Source of the DNA: Hyaloperonospora brassicae
Lineage: Eukaryota; Oomycota; Peronosporomycetes; Peronosporales; Peronosporaceae
NCBI GenBank assembly: GCA_947650285.1
Contig: CANTFL010001445.1
Coordinates: 930,001-994,000 of the forward strand
DNA: 64,000 bases
Reading direction: 5' to 3'
In this document: piece by piece, positions 22,505 through 31,688 of the stretch
Position numbering within the stretch: the stretch's first letter is position 1
How the letters are laid out: the number at the start of each line of letters is the position of its first letter
Translations under genes and position numbers: made by a program
Notes under the pieces: generated by a model
What the model was told of the DNA's origin: nothing
Database searches by the model: none
Seen by the model: only the letters and a program-made list of their open reading frames with translations

Positions 22505-24280
22505 GGCCGGGCTCGCTCGACAGACTGCGTTGCTATAGGCTTAGAATACCTCTGACTTTCGGCGACCATCGAAGCTTACATGGACCTGTCAGCCCATCTC
22601 TCACAGCTCAAGTTCTTTGTGCATCATCCATCACTCGCTCTAGAAGCATCAATAATCTCTTAGACACGCCACATGCCTTGACGTTTCAACAGATTGATGA
22701 TTTATCATAGCTTCTGTATACTATGCTGGAAAAGCATACTTTTCAAAGACACGAAGAAAGCCTTCGGTGCCTTCTTTGCTGCGAATTACTCGAAATTATC
22801 ATCGAAGGGTTCCTACTAGCGGTAAATTGAAAGCAAATAAGCCCCAGAAGTGCGATTGCGGGGAAGTTCCTGATGAATCTAGTACTCACAGGATGCGCCT
22901 TGAAAAAAAGATCCAGCTGTTTCTGCCCATGCTATACGCAGAGGTGGTCGTCACGGGGTATTAAAAATATTAATTAATAATATTGATCGATACAACAAAT
23001 GGTCCCAACGTTTCATGCAATGATACTATCGGTAAAATAGAAATAGATGCCTCTACCATAGAAGGGGAAAGGGTAGACAATACAGCATTCAGGGCAATCC
23101 GTAGATTTATTACGCCATATTTCATTCGTTTATAATCGATAAGATGGAATAACCTATAGCTAAAAGATAGTATACTCATTATAAATGCGTAGACGATGAG
23201 TACGAGACGAATAAATATGCACATCCATAAAGTACTCTTGATTTTGTGATATTATCTTTCATTTCCTTTTCTGCTTGATCATTTAAATATATTGCGGCTT
23301 TTTAGTCGACAACTATGTTTTGCGAAAGGCTAAAGGTGCGTTACTCTTGTAAGCTTAACCCCATAATTTCGTATTTTTCATCGGCTGATAGACCACATCG
23401 TCGCTATTTCTGCCATCAAGTGTTTTGTAATTTATTCAACATAACGTGTACGTATTGTTTTCTGCTAGACACTGCCGTTAAGTTCTGGTGGGCTACACGA
23501 GGTCAGAGGGTCGCTTCGTGATGCTATAATTGATGTAAAAGAAATGGTTTACGGCAACAAAGGTGACGGATGACAAACACGAGTAGAGCAGTGAGTTTAG
23601 CTGGATTTCTTTAATGTTACAGCAAGGGATCATGCTGATGCTTACAGACACGCAAAGTGGAACGCTATCTGACATAATGCACGACTAGTTGTCACGCAAG
23701 AAGCTGGTCCTGTTATGAGCGATGTTGGTATTCGATTTGGATATTGAAGTGTAAATGCAGTGGTGATAGATGCAATGTGACTATCTGCAGCGACGTACCT
23801 TGTATGAACAAGCTTTGCTGTCGCGGTCCTCTCAGTCTACTTCATACATTGATAATTATACTAACATTTCGTTTTGCTACATTCTCACGATGCTTGGTGT
23901 CGACGCACTGACAAGGGATACCAAAATTCGGTCATTGATTTTTGTTATCTGTGGCAAGTCACATGCTTGCCAACACCTATAATGGTGTAAAGCTGAAGTC
24001 ATAAGAATTATAAATTCCATTCTAACTCCAACAATGCCACTGAGATTGCTTCATATCCGTTTAATTTGCGTACGACCTGCATTCAGCGACCATATGATAA
24101 ATTTATGTTTGGTATATAATATGGAGCGTTAAATGTACAGCGCACAGCGAAAGCACGTTTTTTATTCAAGCATTGTGGCGCTTTAATAAACTTTTGATTG
24201 TCTGGTACATATTATACCTTTTGTTTTACATAGTGTTCATTTTGCATATTATCCCTCATTCTTTAATGGATTTGCATTGC
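22505..24280. other. AT-rich DNA between two solo LTRs
   Basis: I found no gene or RNA gene. Frames are short and biased by AT composition. Confidence 0.45.
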
Positions 24281-24285
24281 TACCC

Positions 24286-24675
24286 TGTAACGGGGCACAC
24301 CCTTGCGTAACTTAACGCAAGGGATTTGGGTGCCCCGACGGACGTACACGTGGCGAGCGAGGAAGCGTAGGTAGGGTAAAAGCAGAACTGTTATATTAAT
24401 AAATTAAGTCTTTTAACTACTGTCTCTTCGTTTGACTTGATTCAATTATACTAATATAACTGCATGTATGGTGACGTCTCGTCACCACTCATTGCGCGCG
24501 TCTTGCGGCGATTGGTGGGTTGATATCATCACGATATCAACCAATGAACAGACCCTTCTGGTCGACCCTTCAATATCACCGCTTTGGTGATATTGTTTAA
24601 AGAATATCCATCTTTATATTCTTTATTGTCACTTTCCTTAAGTGACAATATCATGTAACGGGCTGCCCCGTTACA
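24286..24675 (-). repeat. Solo Gypsy LTR with target-site duplication TACCC
   Basis: The plus strand reads TGTAACGGGGCACACCC to GCCCCGTTACA. The 5-bp direct repeat taccc flanks it at 24281-24285 and 24676-24680. It is 390 bp and lacks the insertion seen in the copy A LTR subfamily. No element interior is present on either side. Confidence 0.95.
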
Positions 24676-24680
24676 TACCC

Positions 24681-25139
24681 TCTGTCTTTGTATTCCTATA
24701 AATATGAAAGATGTATGCAACCTCATGTCTCTTGCTCCCGATTTGCATCAATTGCTGAGTCGTAAATCGAGATGATTAGCTTAACGCTGTGATGTCTCGG
24801 ATGCAGACATCCACCAGGATACACTCCTATCAAGACGTATGGCCAATCGAAATTTTCATGTAGCTGTTTCATCCGTTTCTTTTGTCTATCGTAGCCCGTC
24901 GATGTCCTAATATGAAGTAGGTGTCCTATAATATAACGTCTGTGTTCTCATACGAGCCATCCTGGTATGAAGCAAATACTATATCCGATATAAAAGACGA
25001 AGTTTTACCTATGAACGGTACATACCTGCCGATCGCGAGCCCATCGTACCCGCACATGCGCGCAACGTATAGTTCCTCCCTTTCATGCATGACCGTTAAG
25101 CAGCTTCTTCCATAACACAACTTGATAATGATGACGTGA
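24681..25139. other. Intergenic stretch downstream of the FYVE-like gene
   Basis: No supported gene. Palindromic patches occur, but no LTR or promoter was recognised. Confidence 0.4.
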
Positions 25140-25856
25140 TCAAGTATCAGCAAAGAAGCTGCAGCCCGGAAGCGCGTAGCTTGAGTTGATGCGTGCGGGT
25201 CCCAGATAAACCGTGAGCAACAGTCCAAAGATAGTCCAAACAGCTAGTGTAAGCGTCACAACATAGCTTACGACTACAACGCGGCAAGGCATCTCATCAT
25301 CGTGGCGCATCTTGGGGTATACTTCAGTCATATCGCGACAGTAGCTGGTCTCCTTAGTGTGCTTCATCTCTTGCTTTGCCCTCATCTCCTTGATAGTCCA
25401 CGTAGCCACCGCTCCCTGGATCTGTTGCAGCTCCCTGTAATAACTCTTCTTCTCTCCAGCCGGCGACTGCCTATAAGGCGTCGCCCCCAACACCTTAGCG
25501 TCCTCAATGTCGTCGTCATCGTCGTCGTCTTCATCGTCTTCCTCACTCTTTGCTTCCATGGCGTCCACATCCTTAAGCACATCCGACTCCCTGTCCTCAA
25601 ACTCGAAATTATGAGAGCGAAAGGGCGGCAGCATCTGGGGCTTCCCTTGCTGGTTGTCGTCGGTCACGTTAAAACTCTCAAACGACGTGCGCTGTCTCCC
25701 GTCCCGTGGCGACCTCTTCACGTACGCGTGCTTGAGCTCCAAGTGAGTAGCCAGACAAGCTTTGCAAACAATGTCCGTGCAGTGCTTGCACTTCTTCTTG
25801 ATGCCGAACACTTTAAACTTTTTGCCGCACGCATCGCACGCGCTTGGAGAGTTCAT
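25140..25856 (-). CDS. FYVE-like zinc-finger protein with C-terminal membrane segment
   Basis: From the ATG at 25856 the protein has 238 residues. It opens with a treble-clef zinc finger: CDACGKKFKVFGIKKKC, CKHC, CKAC, giving the spacing C-x2-C-x12-C-x2-C-x4-C-x2-C seen in FYVE and related fingers, although only seven cysteines are visible and the basic RRHHCR patch that binds PI3P is absent. A Glu/Asp run (EEDDEDDDDDDDIED) follows in the middle, and a hydrophobic stretch near the C-terminus (VVVVSYVVTLTLAVWTIFGL) looks like a membrane anchor. Upstream, a clear acceptor CTAAC...TTTGCAG ends at 25875, so a 5' exon probably exists; one in-frame possibility begins with the ATG at 26048 and splices at GTAAAT near 25973. 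The start is therefore uncertain. Confidence 0.6.
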   Translation of the reverse strand: MNSPSACDACGKKFKVFGIKKKCKHCTDIVCKACLATHLELKHAYVKRSPRDGRQRTSFESFNVTDDNQQGKPQMLPPFRSHNFEFEDRESDVLKDVDAMEAKSEEDDEDDDDDDDIEDAKVLGATPYRQSPAGEKKSYYRELQQIQGAVATWTIKEMRAKQEMKHTKETSYCRDMTEVYPKMRHDDEMPCRVVVVSYVVTLTLAVWTIFGLLLTVYLGPARINSSYALPGCSFFADT

Positions 25857-26228
25857 GCCGACCGGAGGCTCTTTCTGCAAAGTTAGAGGCGATGGTGTGG
25901 TGTTGTGTACGGTCCATAGAATGGTTTGGTAAAAGTTAGCTGAATAATAGCGAACGTGAGATATATAATTTACTTTATACTGAACTCGCTGTGATGGCCC
26001 TAACAGTTTCGCTAATCTCAATTTGAGACTCTTTTCACGCGGGCTCATCAAAATGGTCTGAATTGCTACTACCGAGATATTAAGTGCGTTTACGCCCAGA
26101 AACCCATTGCTGACAGACATATCAGAGGGTACCGCAATTGGCCCGGAGAAGGGTTGTAGCTCAATAACAAGTTGGTAGTGATGCTGGTATAATTGCACAG
26201 CCGCACAATGCACTTCCTAAACCTCACC

Positions 26229-26322
26229 TGGCATCGACATTGACTACCAACCGACGCACCTGCGGATGAAAGGAAAGCGACTAGACAGAAGTATGGACGA
26301 AAATACAAACTGATTGACTTAC
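26229..26322 (-). other. Splice-site cluster upstream of the FYVE-like gene
   Basis: On the minus strand GTAAGT at 26322 and a polypyrimidine tract ending CCGCAG at 26261 define a perfect 62-bp intron. A 32-base exon follows (26260-26229), ended by AG/GTGAGG. It may be a non-coding first exon of the FYVE-like gene, because its ATGs are out of phase with the zinc-finger frame. Alternatively it belongs to the 3' end of the effector transcript, whose stop is only 11 bases upstream of the first donor. Confidence 0.4.
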
Positions 26323-26333
26323 GCAAAAAGCAC

Positions 26334-27056
26334 TTAGTTTGTCACCTTCAACTTCTGCTTTTCGGCGTACTTCGAGTACGCAGCGATTATGTCTTTTTCC
26401 ACCGCATTTTCCGATCCAAGGTCCTTCGAGAGATCTATTCCAAAGTAGACTTTGGCGACTGCCTCATCACTGCTGGGAACATTGAGCCATTTTGCAAACT
26501 GCGCCTTCTCCAGCTCGACAACAATGTTCTTGGCCTTTCCATCCACTAATTGTTTAGCTTGACGAAGCAGCATCGCCAGGGGTTTCAGGCCAAAACGCAC
26601 CTGCAGGTGGTCAACAATCATAGCGTTCGTATGTTCCGGATGCAAGCTGTGCACGCGGTCGTAGACGTCCAGAAAATCGTTAGTGCCGAAGAGGTCGCGA
26701 GCGAGGGAAGAGTAATCCATGTCAGGTTTGGTCTTGGCCACTTTGTCTTGAAGCTTCATCTCGTTAAAGGCGCCATCGATAGTCTTCACTTTTTCGAGCT
26801 TTTCAGCGATGCCCGTCATCACTTGTGACTTGGCCACGTCTAGGACCACGTCAGAAGCAGTCTCTAGTGATACACCGCGCTCTTCTTGTACCCTACCATT
26901 CGCGGCATGGAACCCGTGCAGACCTTTGGCAGCCGCGTTGTTTCGTTCACTGGTGCCGAAAGATGTCTCGTTCGAATGAGCAGATGCTACAGCAGGACCG
27001 GCAGCGGCGAACAGCAAAACACTTGTGAGAAGCACGAAGAGGTCGAAAGGGCTCAT
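26334..27056 (-). CDS. Secreted EER/WY-type effector candidate (RxLR-like)
   Basis: The 240-residue protein begins with a signal peptide (FVLLTSVLLFAAAGPAVASA, cleavage near 25). Residues 54-61 contain an EER motif preceded by an acidic/basic linker, in the place where RxLR effectors carry it, but the usual RxLR is missing; KGLHGF at 44-49 is the only loosely similar spot. The C-terminal part is helical, with DLFGTNDFLDVYDRVH, then FAKWLNVPSSDEAVAKVYF, which resembles the W motif of the WY fold, and AAYSKYAEK resembling the Y motif. In oomycetes such proteins are secreted and act inside host plant cells. The start at 27056 gives the signal peptide at the very N-terminus; the longer frame would bury it. 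The gene is intronless, as is usual for these effectors. Confidence 0.7.
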   Translation of the reverse strand: MSPFDLFVLLTSVLLFAAAGPAVASAHSNETSFGTSERNNAAAKGLHGFHAANGRVQEERGVSLETASDVVLDVAKSQVMTGIAEKLEKVKTIDGAFNEMKLQDKVAKTKPDMDYSSLARDLFGTNDFLDVYDRVHSLHPEHTNAMIVDHLQVRFGLKPLAMLLRQAKQLVDGKAKNIVVELEKAQFAKWLNVPSSDEAVAKVYFGIDLSKDLGSENAVEKDIIAAYSKYAEKQKLKVTN

Positions 27057-27098
27057 GGTCGACTCGATTGGTGGGCAGAATGCAACGCTAAGCAGTGC

Positions 27099-27114
27099 AG
27101 TGTAAAATGAAGTG
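27099..27114 (-). promoter_or_regulatory. Initiator-like core promoter of the effector gene
   Basis: On the minus strand ACTTCATTTTACACTG resembles the oomycete initiator TCATTYYNCA. It lies about 45 bases upstream of the ATG at 27056, which supports that start choice. Confidence 0.45.
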
Positions 27115-27256
27115 TGCGCTCCACTGATAGATCTGCGCTGCTGCTTCCGCATCTCTTATCCCTTCGATGCGCCAGCGCAACCAGCGTCGTCTAGTCCGCG
27201 ACACGTTTTTCGCAGTAAGTACGAAGGAGTTCAAATAAGAGCTGGTAGACTAGATA

Positions 27257-27631
27257 TCAGGGCGGAGCGGTCGGGGCAGCAGCCACCTTTCGCAGATTAC
27301 TTCGTTGATCATCATGGTGCTCATCTTCAACTACCTCCACGATTTGTGTACCGTCTCCATGATGTACAGTACCGTCACACACGGCTAGGTCAGAGCTGAC
27401 ACGGGTAAGGCTAAAGATTGGCTCGATTGCAGCAGCAAGCCGTTTACGCACCTCCATTGGTATCTCACGGGCTGAAACGTCTTGTATTGAGCTCCAAGTC
27501 AGCTTCCGATACTGCTTTTGCCGACAGCCAGCGATTCAGAACAGTCAGATCGACGGCAAAGCTTCCCGCTTCAAGCGGCGGGTCCCACAGATCCTTTTCG
27601 TAAAGAAAGTTTAAATAAGAAGCAGTCGTGG
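27257..27631 (-). CDS. Unrecognised spliced gene, C-terminal exons
   Basis: The minus-strand frame starting at 27631 reads protein-like sequence (YLNFLYEKDLWDPPLEAG, LTVLNRWLSAKAVSEADLEL) up to 27469. There an intron with GTGAGA donor and GTGTCAG acceptor (27468-27396, 73 bp) removes a TGA and joins in phase to a last exon (27395-27257), beginning SDLAVCDGTVHHGDG and rich in Glu, Asp and His, ending KVAAAPTAPP. A possible acceptor (CTGAC...ACCACAG) at 27632 implies more exons upstream, where MYLRRCKALAHNTVDQLH near 27700 may belong. No family was recognised. The 200-bp distance to the effector gene on the same strand suggests separate promoters. Confidence 0.42.
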
Positions 27632-28531
27632 CTGTGGTCACAAAATAGTCAGAAGCGCAACAACGTCATTGGTTCATGTGCAGCTGATCAACGGTGTTAT
27701 GGGCCAGGGCCTTGCACCTCCGGAGATACATTCGGAATGAGATTGCAGGCGTGACGAAATATTGATAAAGATCACGAGACGTTCATTTTTGTGTGAGAGT
27801 TATAGGGACACAAAACGCAGGAGTCATTGATGCAATTCTGGAGCAGTTTGACCAAGTTGCGCTGGCAGAAGCGCGGCCGGAAAAGCTTTGCCGTTTTGTA
27901 GAGTGTAGATGTAGATATATATAGTGATGGCAGCCACAAACGACAACACCAGTGTGGTAGCAACAACTAAGCGGAGTTTGCACGAAAGTAACGACCCGAC
28001 CGCTCGAAACTGGTGTGTCTGAGAAACGACCCTCGTGGCAATTCATTATCACATCCCATCGGTATCTTAGACAACATGTGCAATTATTAATGCTAGTTCT
28101 GCGCCGAAGTAGTTTGATCATGCTCGGCCCATACTTTGCAAGTTTACTCTTGAGGCTAAATCTTTATGCTCCGCCGGTTCTCCTCCAAAGCAACCACAAA
28201 GGTCGGTATATAGTCCATCATGACGATATCGAGTTCCATCGATACGTATGCATGATGCTGCCTGGCCGCAATTGATCGATTGAGCGCGTCAATCTTATAC
28301 GGAGGTTCTGCACATCATAAAGAGAAACAAAGACGTATGCACAAAGTCTGTACACGACACACAGAGCGTCAGTCGGGTCGCGTGGGCACAGTGCCCACAA
28401 TGTCAACGACACGGGGGCAAAGGCCATCGACAATGAGTGGCAGCTTGTACATACTCTTAATGACGTTGACACATTGCACACTGTAACGTGATGTCACGCT
28501 GCAAACAAGAGGACACTCCACCTTGACCCTC
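27632..28531. other. Intergenic stretch with possible exons
   Basis: A plus-strand exon-like reading follows an ACGCAG acceptor at 27819 (GVIDAILEQFDQVALAEARP, to about 27915), while the minus strand of the same bases is also open (RPRFCQRNLVKLLQNCIND). Neither could be joined to a complete gene. The rest shows nothing recognisable. Confidence 0.3.
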
Positions 28532-30373
28532 TCAATTGCTCTGCACGATCAACTCGATCGCAGACGCTGGTAGCAGCGCCACGGCCTCACTCGCATAGTG
28601 CAATAAGCCGTTTTCCACCTCAGGGAACATCGTGTCTTGCCATGCTATAAGCTCGCACCATGTTGTCGTGAGCGTCGACTGACCATAGCACCATTGGGTG
28701 TCCGCGAACTCGGGCGCACCGGCGAATATGCTTACTGTATACATCTTTCGCAGCACATCGTACGGTATATTCAGATTGTCTGCTGACACATGCGCGCTGC
28801 CAGTCTGGTCATTTGGTAGTCGAATTGGCTTTGAAACCACGAACGCTGCTTCGACCAGATCGTGTGGTGAAGCAGCACGATACCGGAAGTGCTGCAAATG
28901 TGTCCATATGAGCTTGTCAGGATTACGGTCTACGTCGAGGCCTCCGGTCAGCTTCTTGCTATTGCGGTGTAGAAACAGCACTTCTCCATCCGTATCAAAC
29001 TGCACCATCGTCATGCCACAGAATTTCGTTTCTCTCACTGTACCAGCAATACTGGGTGGATTGGACACCATGTGGAATGGCGTCCCGGTCTTTAGCCATG
29101 CAAGACGGAACAAGTCTTTGTCCCCGTGCACTAATTTGTACCTCGAGAAAAGATTGGGTTCGTGGAAAGCTAAAAGAGACAGCATGCGCAATGCTGCTGA
29201 GCTCCGAGTCTTGTCGATCGCGAACTGGCCACTTTCCTGCTCAAACATGTCGATGTATGGCATGTCCAGAAGTTCCCATAGCATGGAACCTTCGTCGATT
29301 CGAAATATAGTGTGAGCAGGATGCCAAAAGTCTGGCCAGAAGATGGCGCCCATCTGCAGAAACTCTCGCGATCTGAACAAACAACTGGGATCCTTGACCG
29401 GAACATTATCAGCATCGAGGTAGAGCACATACTCGAATTTGGAATGTATGACCGCGTACACCTTTGAGTTAAAGTCTGCTACTCTCGCGTCAGCAATGGG
29501 CTGCAGACTTATAGGACCATACTCTTGTCGCAGCGTTTGCGGGACGCCGTCCAGTAGTGAAGTGCCACGAATGCTGACCATTTCGGACTCAACGTACCAT
29601 AACTCCACCGGCAGTGTGCAATTTAGCGCACGAATGGCACGGATCGAGGCGTAAGCACTCACCAACAGCTTCGGGTAGATGACCATCACAATGCCCTCTC
29701 TACAACACGCGTGAGACGTCGAAGCAGTAGATGACCTTGTCTCCTTCCTCGCAGCCCCTTTTTCCATCTCGATCTTTGCTGATAAAGTTGCCACTTTCCA
29801 CTGTAGATCCACAAAGTCTCCGGCATAGCGACAGCTTAGCGTTACACTTGGATGCAGCGTAGTGCACGCTGTGTGCATCACTTGAATCTGCTGCCCCGTC
29901 GCCTCGTTTTTCATTAAACAATAGCCGCTGCCAGCTCCTCCACGCACAAACTGATCACATCCTCGACTTGTGCTGGACACGTCACTTATCGCGGGATCAC
30001 AAGATCCCGTTGGTTTCCAGCTGATACAGCGCAAGTCTGGAGGTCTGCCACTCGATTTCAGTAATTCTTGCGTCCACTGCTTGCGTGGTACGATATTCCT
30101 GTTGCCAGCTTCTCCTACCGGTCGTCGTCTCAGTTGGCGACTTCGTTGCACGTTGTCAAGCGAAACAAGCGCAAGTCCCATTGACTCGCTACGCCACGCC
30201 CACCACAAGATGAAGCACGTGGCGTAGAGCCCAATGACCGAGAGAAAACCAGTCGCACTGGTGGCACGACATAGTGCATTGGGACACGCGGTCAAAAGCT
30301 TTGGACGTGCGGGGCATTCTCGGTCCTGACCGTCGGACTGAGTGGATTTTCTTCGCCCAGACGAAAGTGGCAT
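28532..30373 (-). CDS. GT71-type alpha-mannosyltransferase (MNN1/MNN2-like), Golgi type II membrane protein
   Basis: The 613-residue protein has a basic cytosolic N-terminus, one membrane anchor (about 41-59) and a luminal catalytic part. From about residue 227 it shows the pattern of fungal and oomycete GT71 enzymes: YPKLLVSAYASIRAIRAL, LPVELWYVESEM, then EYVLYLDADNVPVKDP with the DxD metal-binding motif at 320-322, GAIFWPDFW, HGDKDLFRLAW, and LFLHRN near 468. Such enzymes add mannose from GDP-mannose to glycoprotein chains in the Golgi. The ATG at 30373 was chosen because the frame upstream offers only TTG. No intron is needed. It stands between the unrecognised spliced gene and the plus-strand exon piece, head to head with the latter. 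Confidence 0.82.
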   Translation of the reverse strand: MPLSSGRRKSTQSDGQDRECPARPKLLTACPNALCRATSATGFLSVIGLYATCFILWWAWRSESMGLALVSLDNVQRSRQLRRRPVGEAGNRNIVPRKQWTQELLKSSGRPPDLRCISWKPTGSCDPAISDVSSTSRGCDQFVRGGAGSGYCLMKNEATGQQIQVMHTACTTLHPSVTLSCRYAGDFVDLQWKVATLSAKIEMEKGAARKETRSSTASTSHACCREGIVMVIYPKLLVSAYASIRAIRALNCTLPVELWYVESEMVSIRGTSLLDGVPQTLRQEYGPISLQPIADARVADFNSKVYAVIHSKFEYVLYLDADNVPVKDPSCLFRSREFLQMGAIFWPDFWHPAHTIFRIDEGSMLWELLDMPYIDMFEQESGQFAIDKTRSSAALRMLSLLAFHEPNLFSRYKLVHGDKDLFRLAWLKTGTPFHMVSNPPSIAGTVRETKFCGMTMVQFDTDGEVLFLHRNSKKLTGGLDVDRNPDKLIWTHLQHFRYRAASPHDLVEAAFVVSKPIRLPNDQTGSAHVSADNLNIPYDVLRKMYTVSIFAGAPEFADTQWCYGQSTLTTTWCELIAWQDTMFPEVENGLLHYASEAVALLPASAIELIVQSN

Positions 30374-30688
30374 TACGGATCTCAACTGGCGAATGCGCAG
30401 ACGCTCTGATCGGCACTTGTGTGGTCGGTCGGTCAGCTATGAGCAGTTTGGGTTGGTAAACTTGGTGTAGTACACGTAACGGTAAGTCGAGGATCATCAC
30501 TCTTCTTGCAGCGAGCGCAATGTCGACAAGTCGAAGCTTCTTGTTGTGGCATCGTCTGTCCTTCCCGGTACCAGCATCAAACACTCGCATTAGCAACGAT
30601 CACCCTTCTATGACTCGCGTGTGACCTGCATCCGTAGGTGTATTGCAGAGGCTACGAAGAGCAACACAGGCCGTTTGACGAGAAGACA

Positions 30689-30897
30689 AGTTTGGCGCTC
30701 GAGCAGGCGTAATAAACGAGGTCAGCACGGATTTGGCAGGTGCAAAAGATGCAATCAGGCGCAGCTGGTCGGATGCCGCCAGCGATATGATACAGAACTC
30801 TAGAGAACGATGTCGCGAGGTGGAAAGGGTCGTCAGAGTTGCGAATCTCGAAGCACTTCGTGGTGCCAAGAAGTACATCGGTACGTGGCGATATTAT
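30689..30897 (+). pseudogene. Exon-like piece of an unknown coiled-coil protein
   Basis: The plus strand codes about 65 residues with strongly helical, charged composition (FGARAGVINEVSTDLAGAKD, IRRSWSDAASDMIQ, REVERVVRVANLEALRGAKK). It is preceded by an in-frame stop, so an upstream exon or frameshift is required, and it ends at a good donor (ATCG/GTACGT, 30876-30882). No acceptor with a convincing continuation was found before the Gypsy LTR starting at 31148, so the gene may have been cut by that insertion or be decayed. The family was not recognised. Confidence 0.35.
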
Positions 30898-31147
30898 GGT
30901 AGCAAAGACCCCGGCAATCATTAAAACTTCGGAAGCTGCTGCTATATGGATACCCGCACATACTGATAACTGTGGCGGTGTTAATACTATTATAAACGCT
31001 GGTAGGATTCGTGCGCATGGGGCTTATGGTCGGCTATGTCGAAAAGTCTCGGCCGATGGATAGAAGTCGATATTTTTTGTGGCATGAAAATTTCTCTGAC
31101 GTCGCAAGACGAACGGCGTCCCGTTTGGTGCATGTATGGGCTCGATG

Positions 31148-31540
31148 TGTAACGGGGCACACCCTTGCGTGAACTTAACGCAAGAGTTTTCGGTGCCCCG
31201 ACAGACGAACACGTGGCAAGCGAGGAAGCGTAGGTAGGGTAAAAGCAGAACTGTTATATTCATATAATTAAGTCTTTAAACTACTGTCTCTCTGTTTGAC
31301 TTAGCTTAACTATACTAATATTACTGGATGTATGGTGACGTCTCGTCACCACTCATTGCGCGCGTCTTGCGGCGATTGGTGGGTTGATATCATCACGATA
31401 TCGACCAATGAGCAGACTATTTGGTCGACCCAACAATATCACCACTATTGGTGATATTGTTTAAAGAATATTCAACTTCATATTCTTTATTGTCACTTTC
31501 CTTAAAGTGACAACTTCATGTAACGGGCTGCCCCATTACA
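31148..31540 (-). repeat. 3' LTR of Gypsy copy B (393 bp)
   Basis: On the minus strand it begins TGTAATGGGGCAGCCC and ends GGGGCACC...TGTGCCCCGTTACA. It is preceded on that strand by a polypurine tract, which proves it is the 3' LTR. Inside, a chain of short palindromes is seen, for example around GTGACGTCTCGTCAC and ATATCACC...GGTGATAT. Confidence 0.93.
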
Positions 31541-31556
31541 TCACCCCCCCCGCCTT
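31541..31556 (-). other. Polypurine tract of Gypsy copy B
   Basis: The minus strand reads AAGGCGGGGGGGGTGA directly before the 3' LTR. It serves as primer for plus-strand DNA synthesis during reverse transcription. Confidence 0.85.
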
Positions 31557-31688
31557 AACTGATAGTCACCGTGTGACTATCGAAAATATGGAGGCCATCC
31601 GTTGGCCACCATTGGGACAGGGAGCACTTGTTGGGTCCGTTCCATTCACTTTCCGCTTGTCCTCGCATAGTTAACATGTCTATGCGAG

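Noticed and set aside
24529..24726. Small frame of 65 codons (and 39479-39667)
   Set aside because: Both lie inside solo LTRs and follow from LTR sequence.
25302..25886. 194-codon plus-strand frame over the FYVE-like gene
   Set aside because: It is the opposite strand of the zinc-finger gene, is Leu/His/Arg-rich without domain, and disappears as a gene once the cysteine motif on the other strand is recognised.
26090..26326. 78-codon minus-strand frame upstream of the FYVE-like gene
   Set aside because: It crosses a perfect 62-bp intron and a further donor and has no ATG start.
28698..29315. 205-codon plus-strand frame
   Set aside because: Mirror of the mannosyltransferase coding region; Ser/Arg/Cys-rich composition and no motif.
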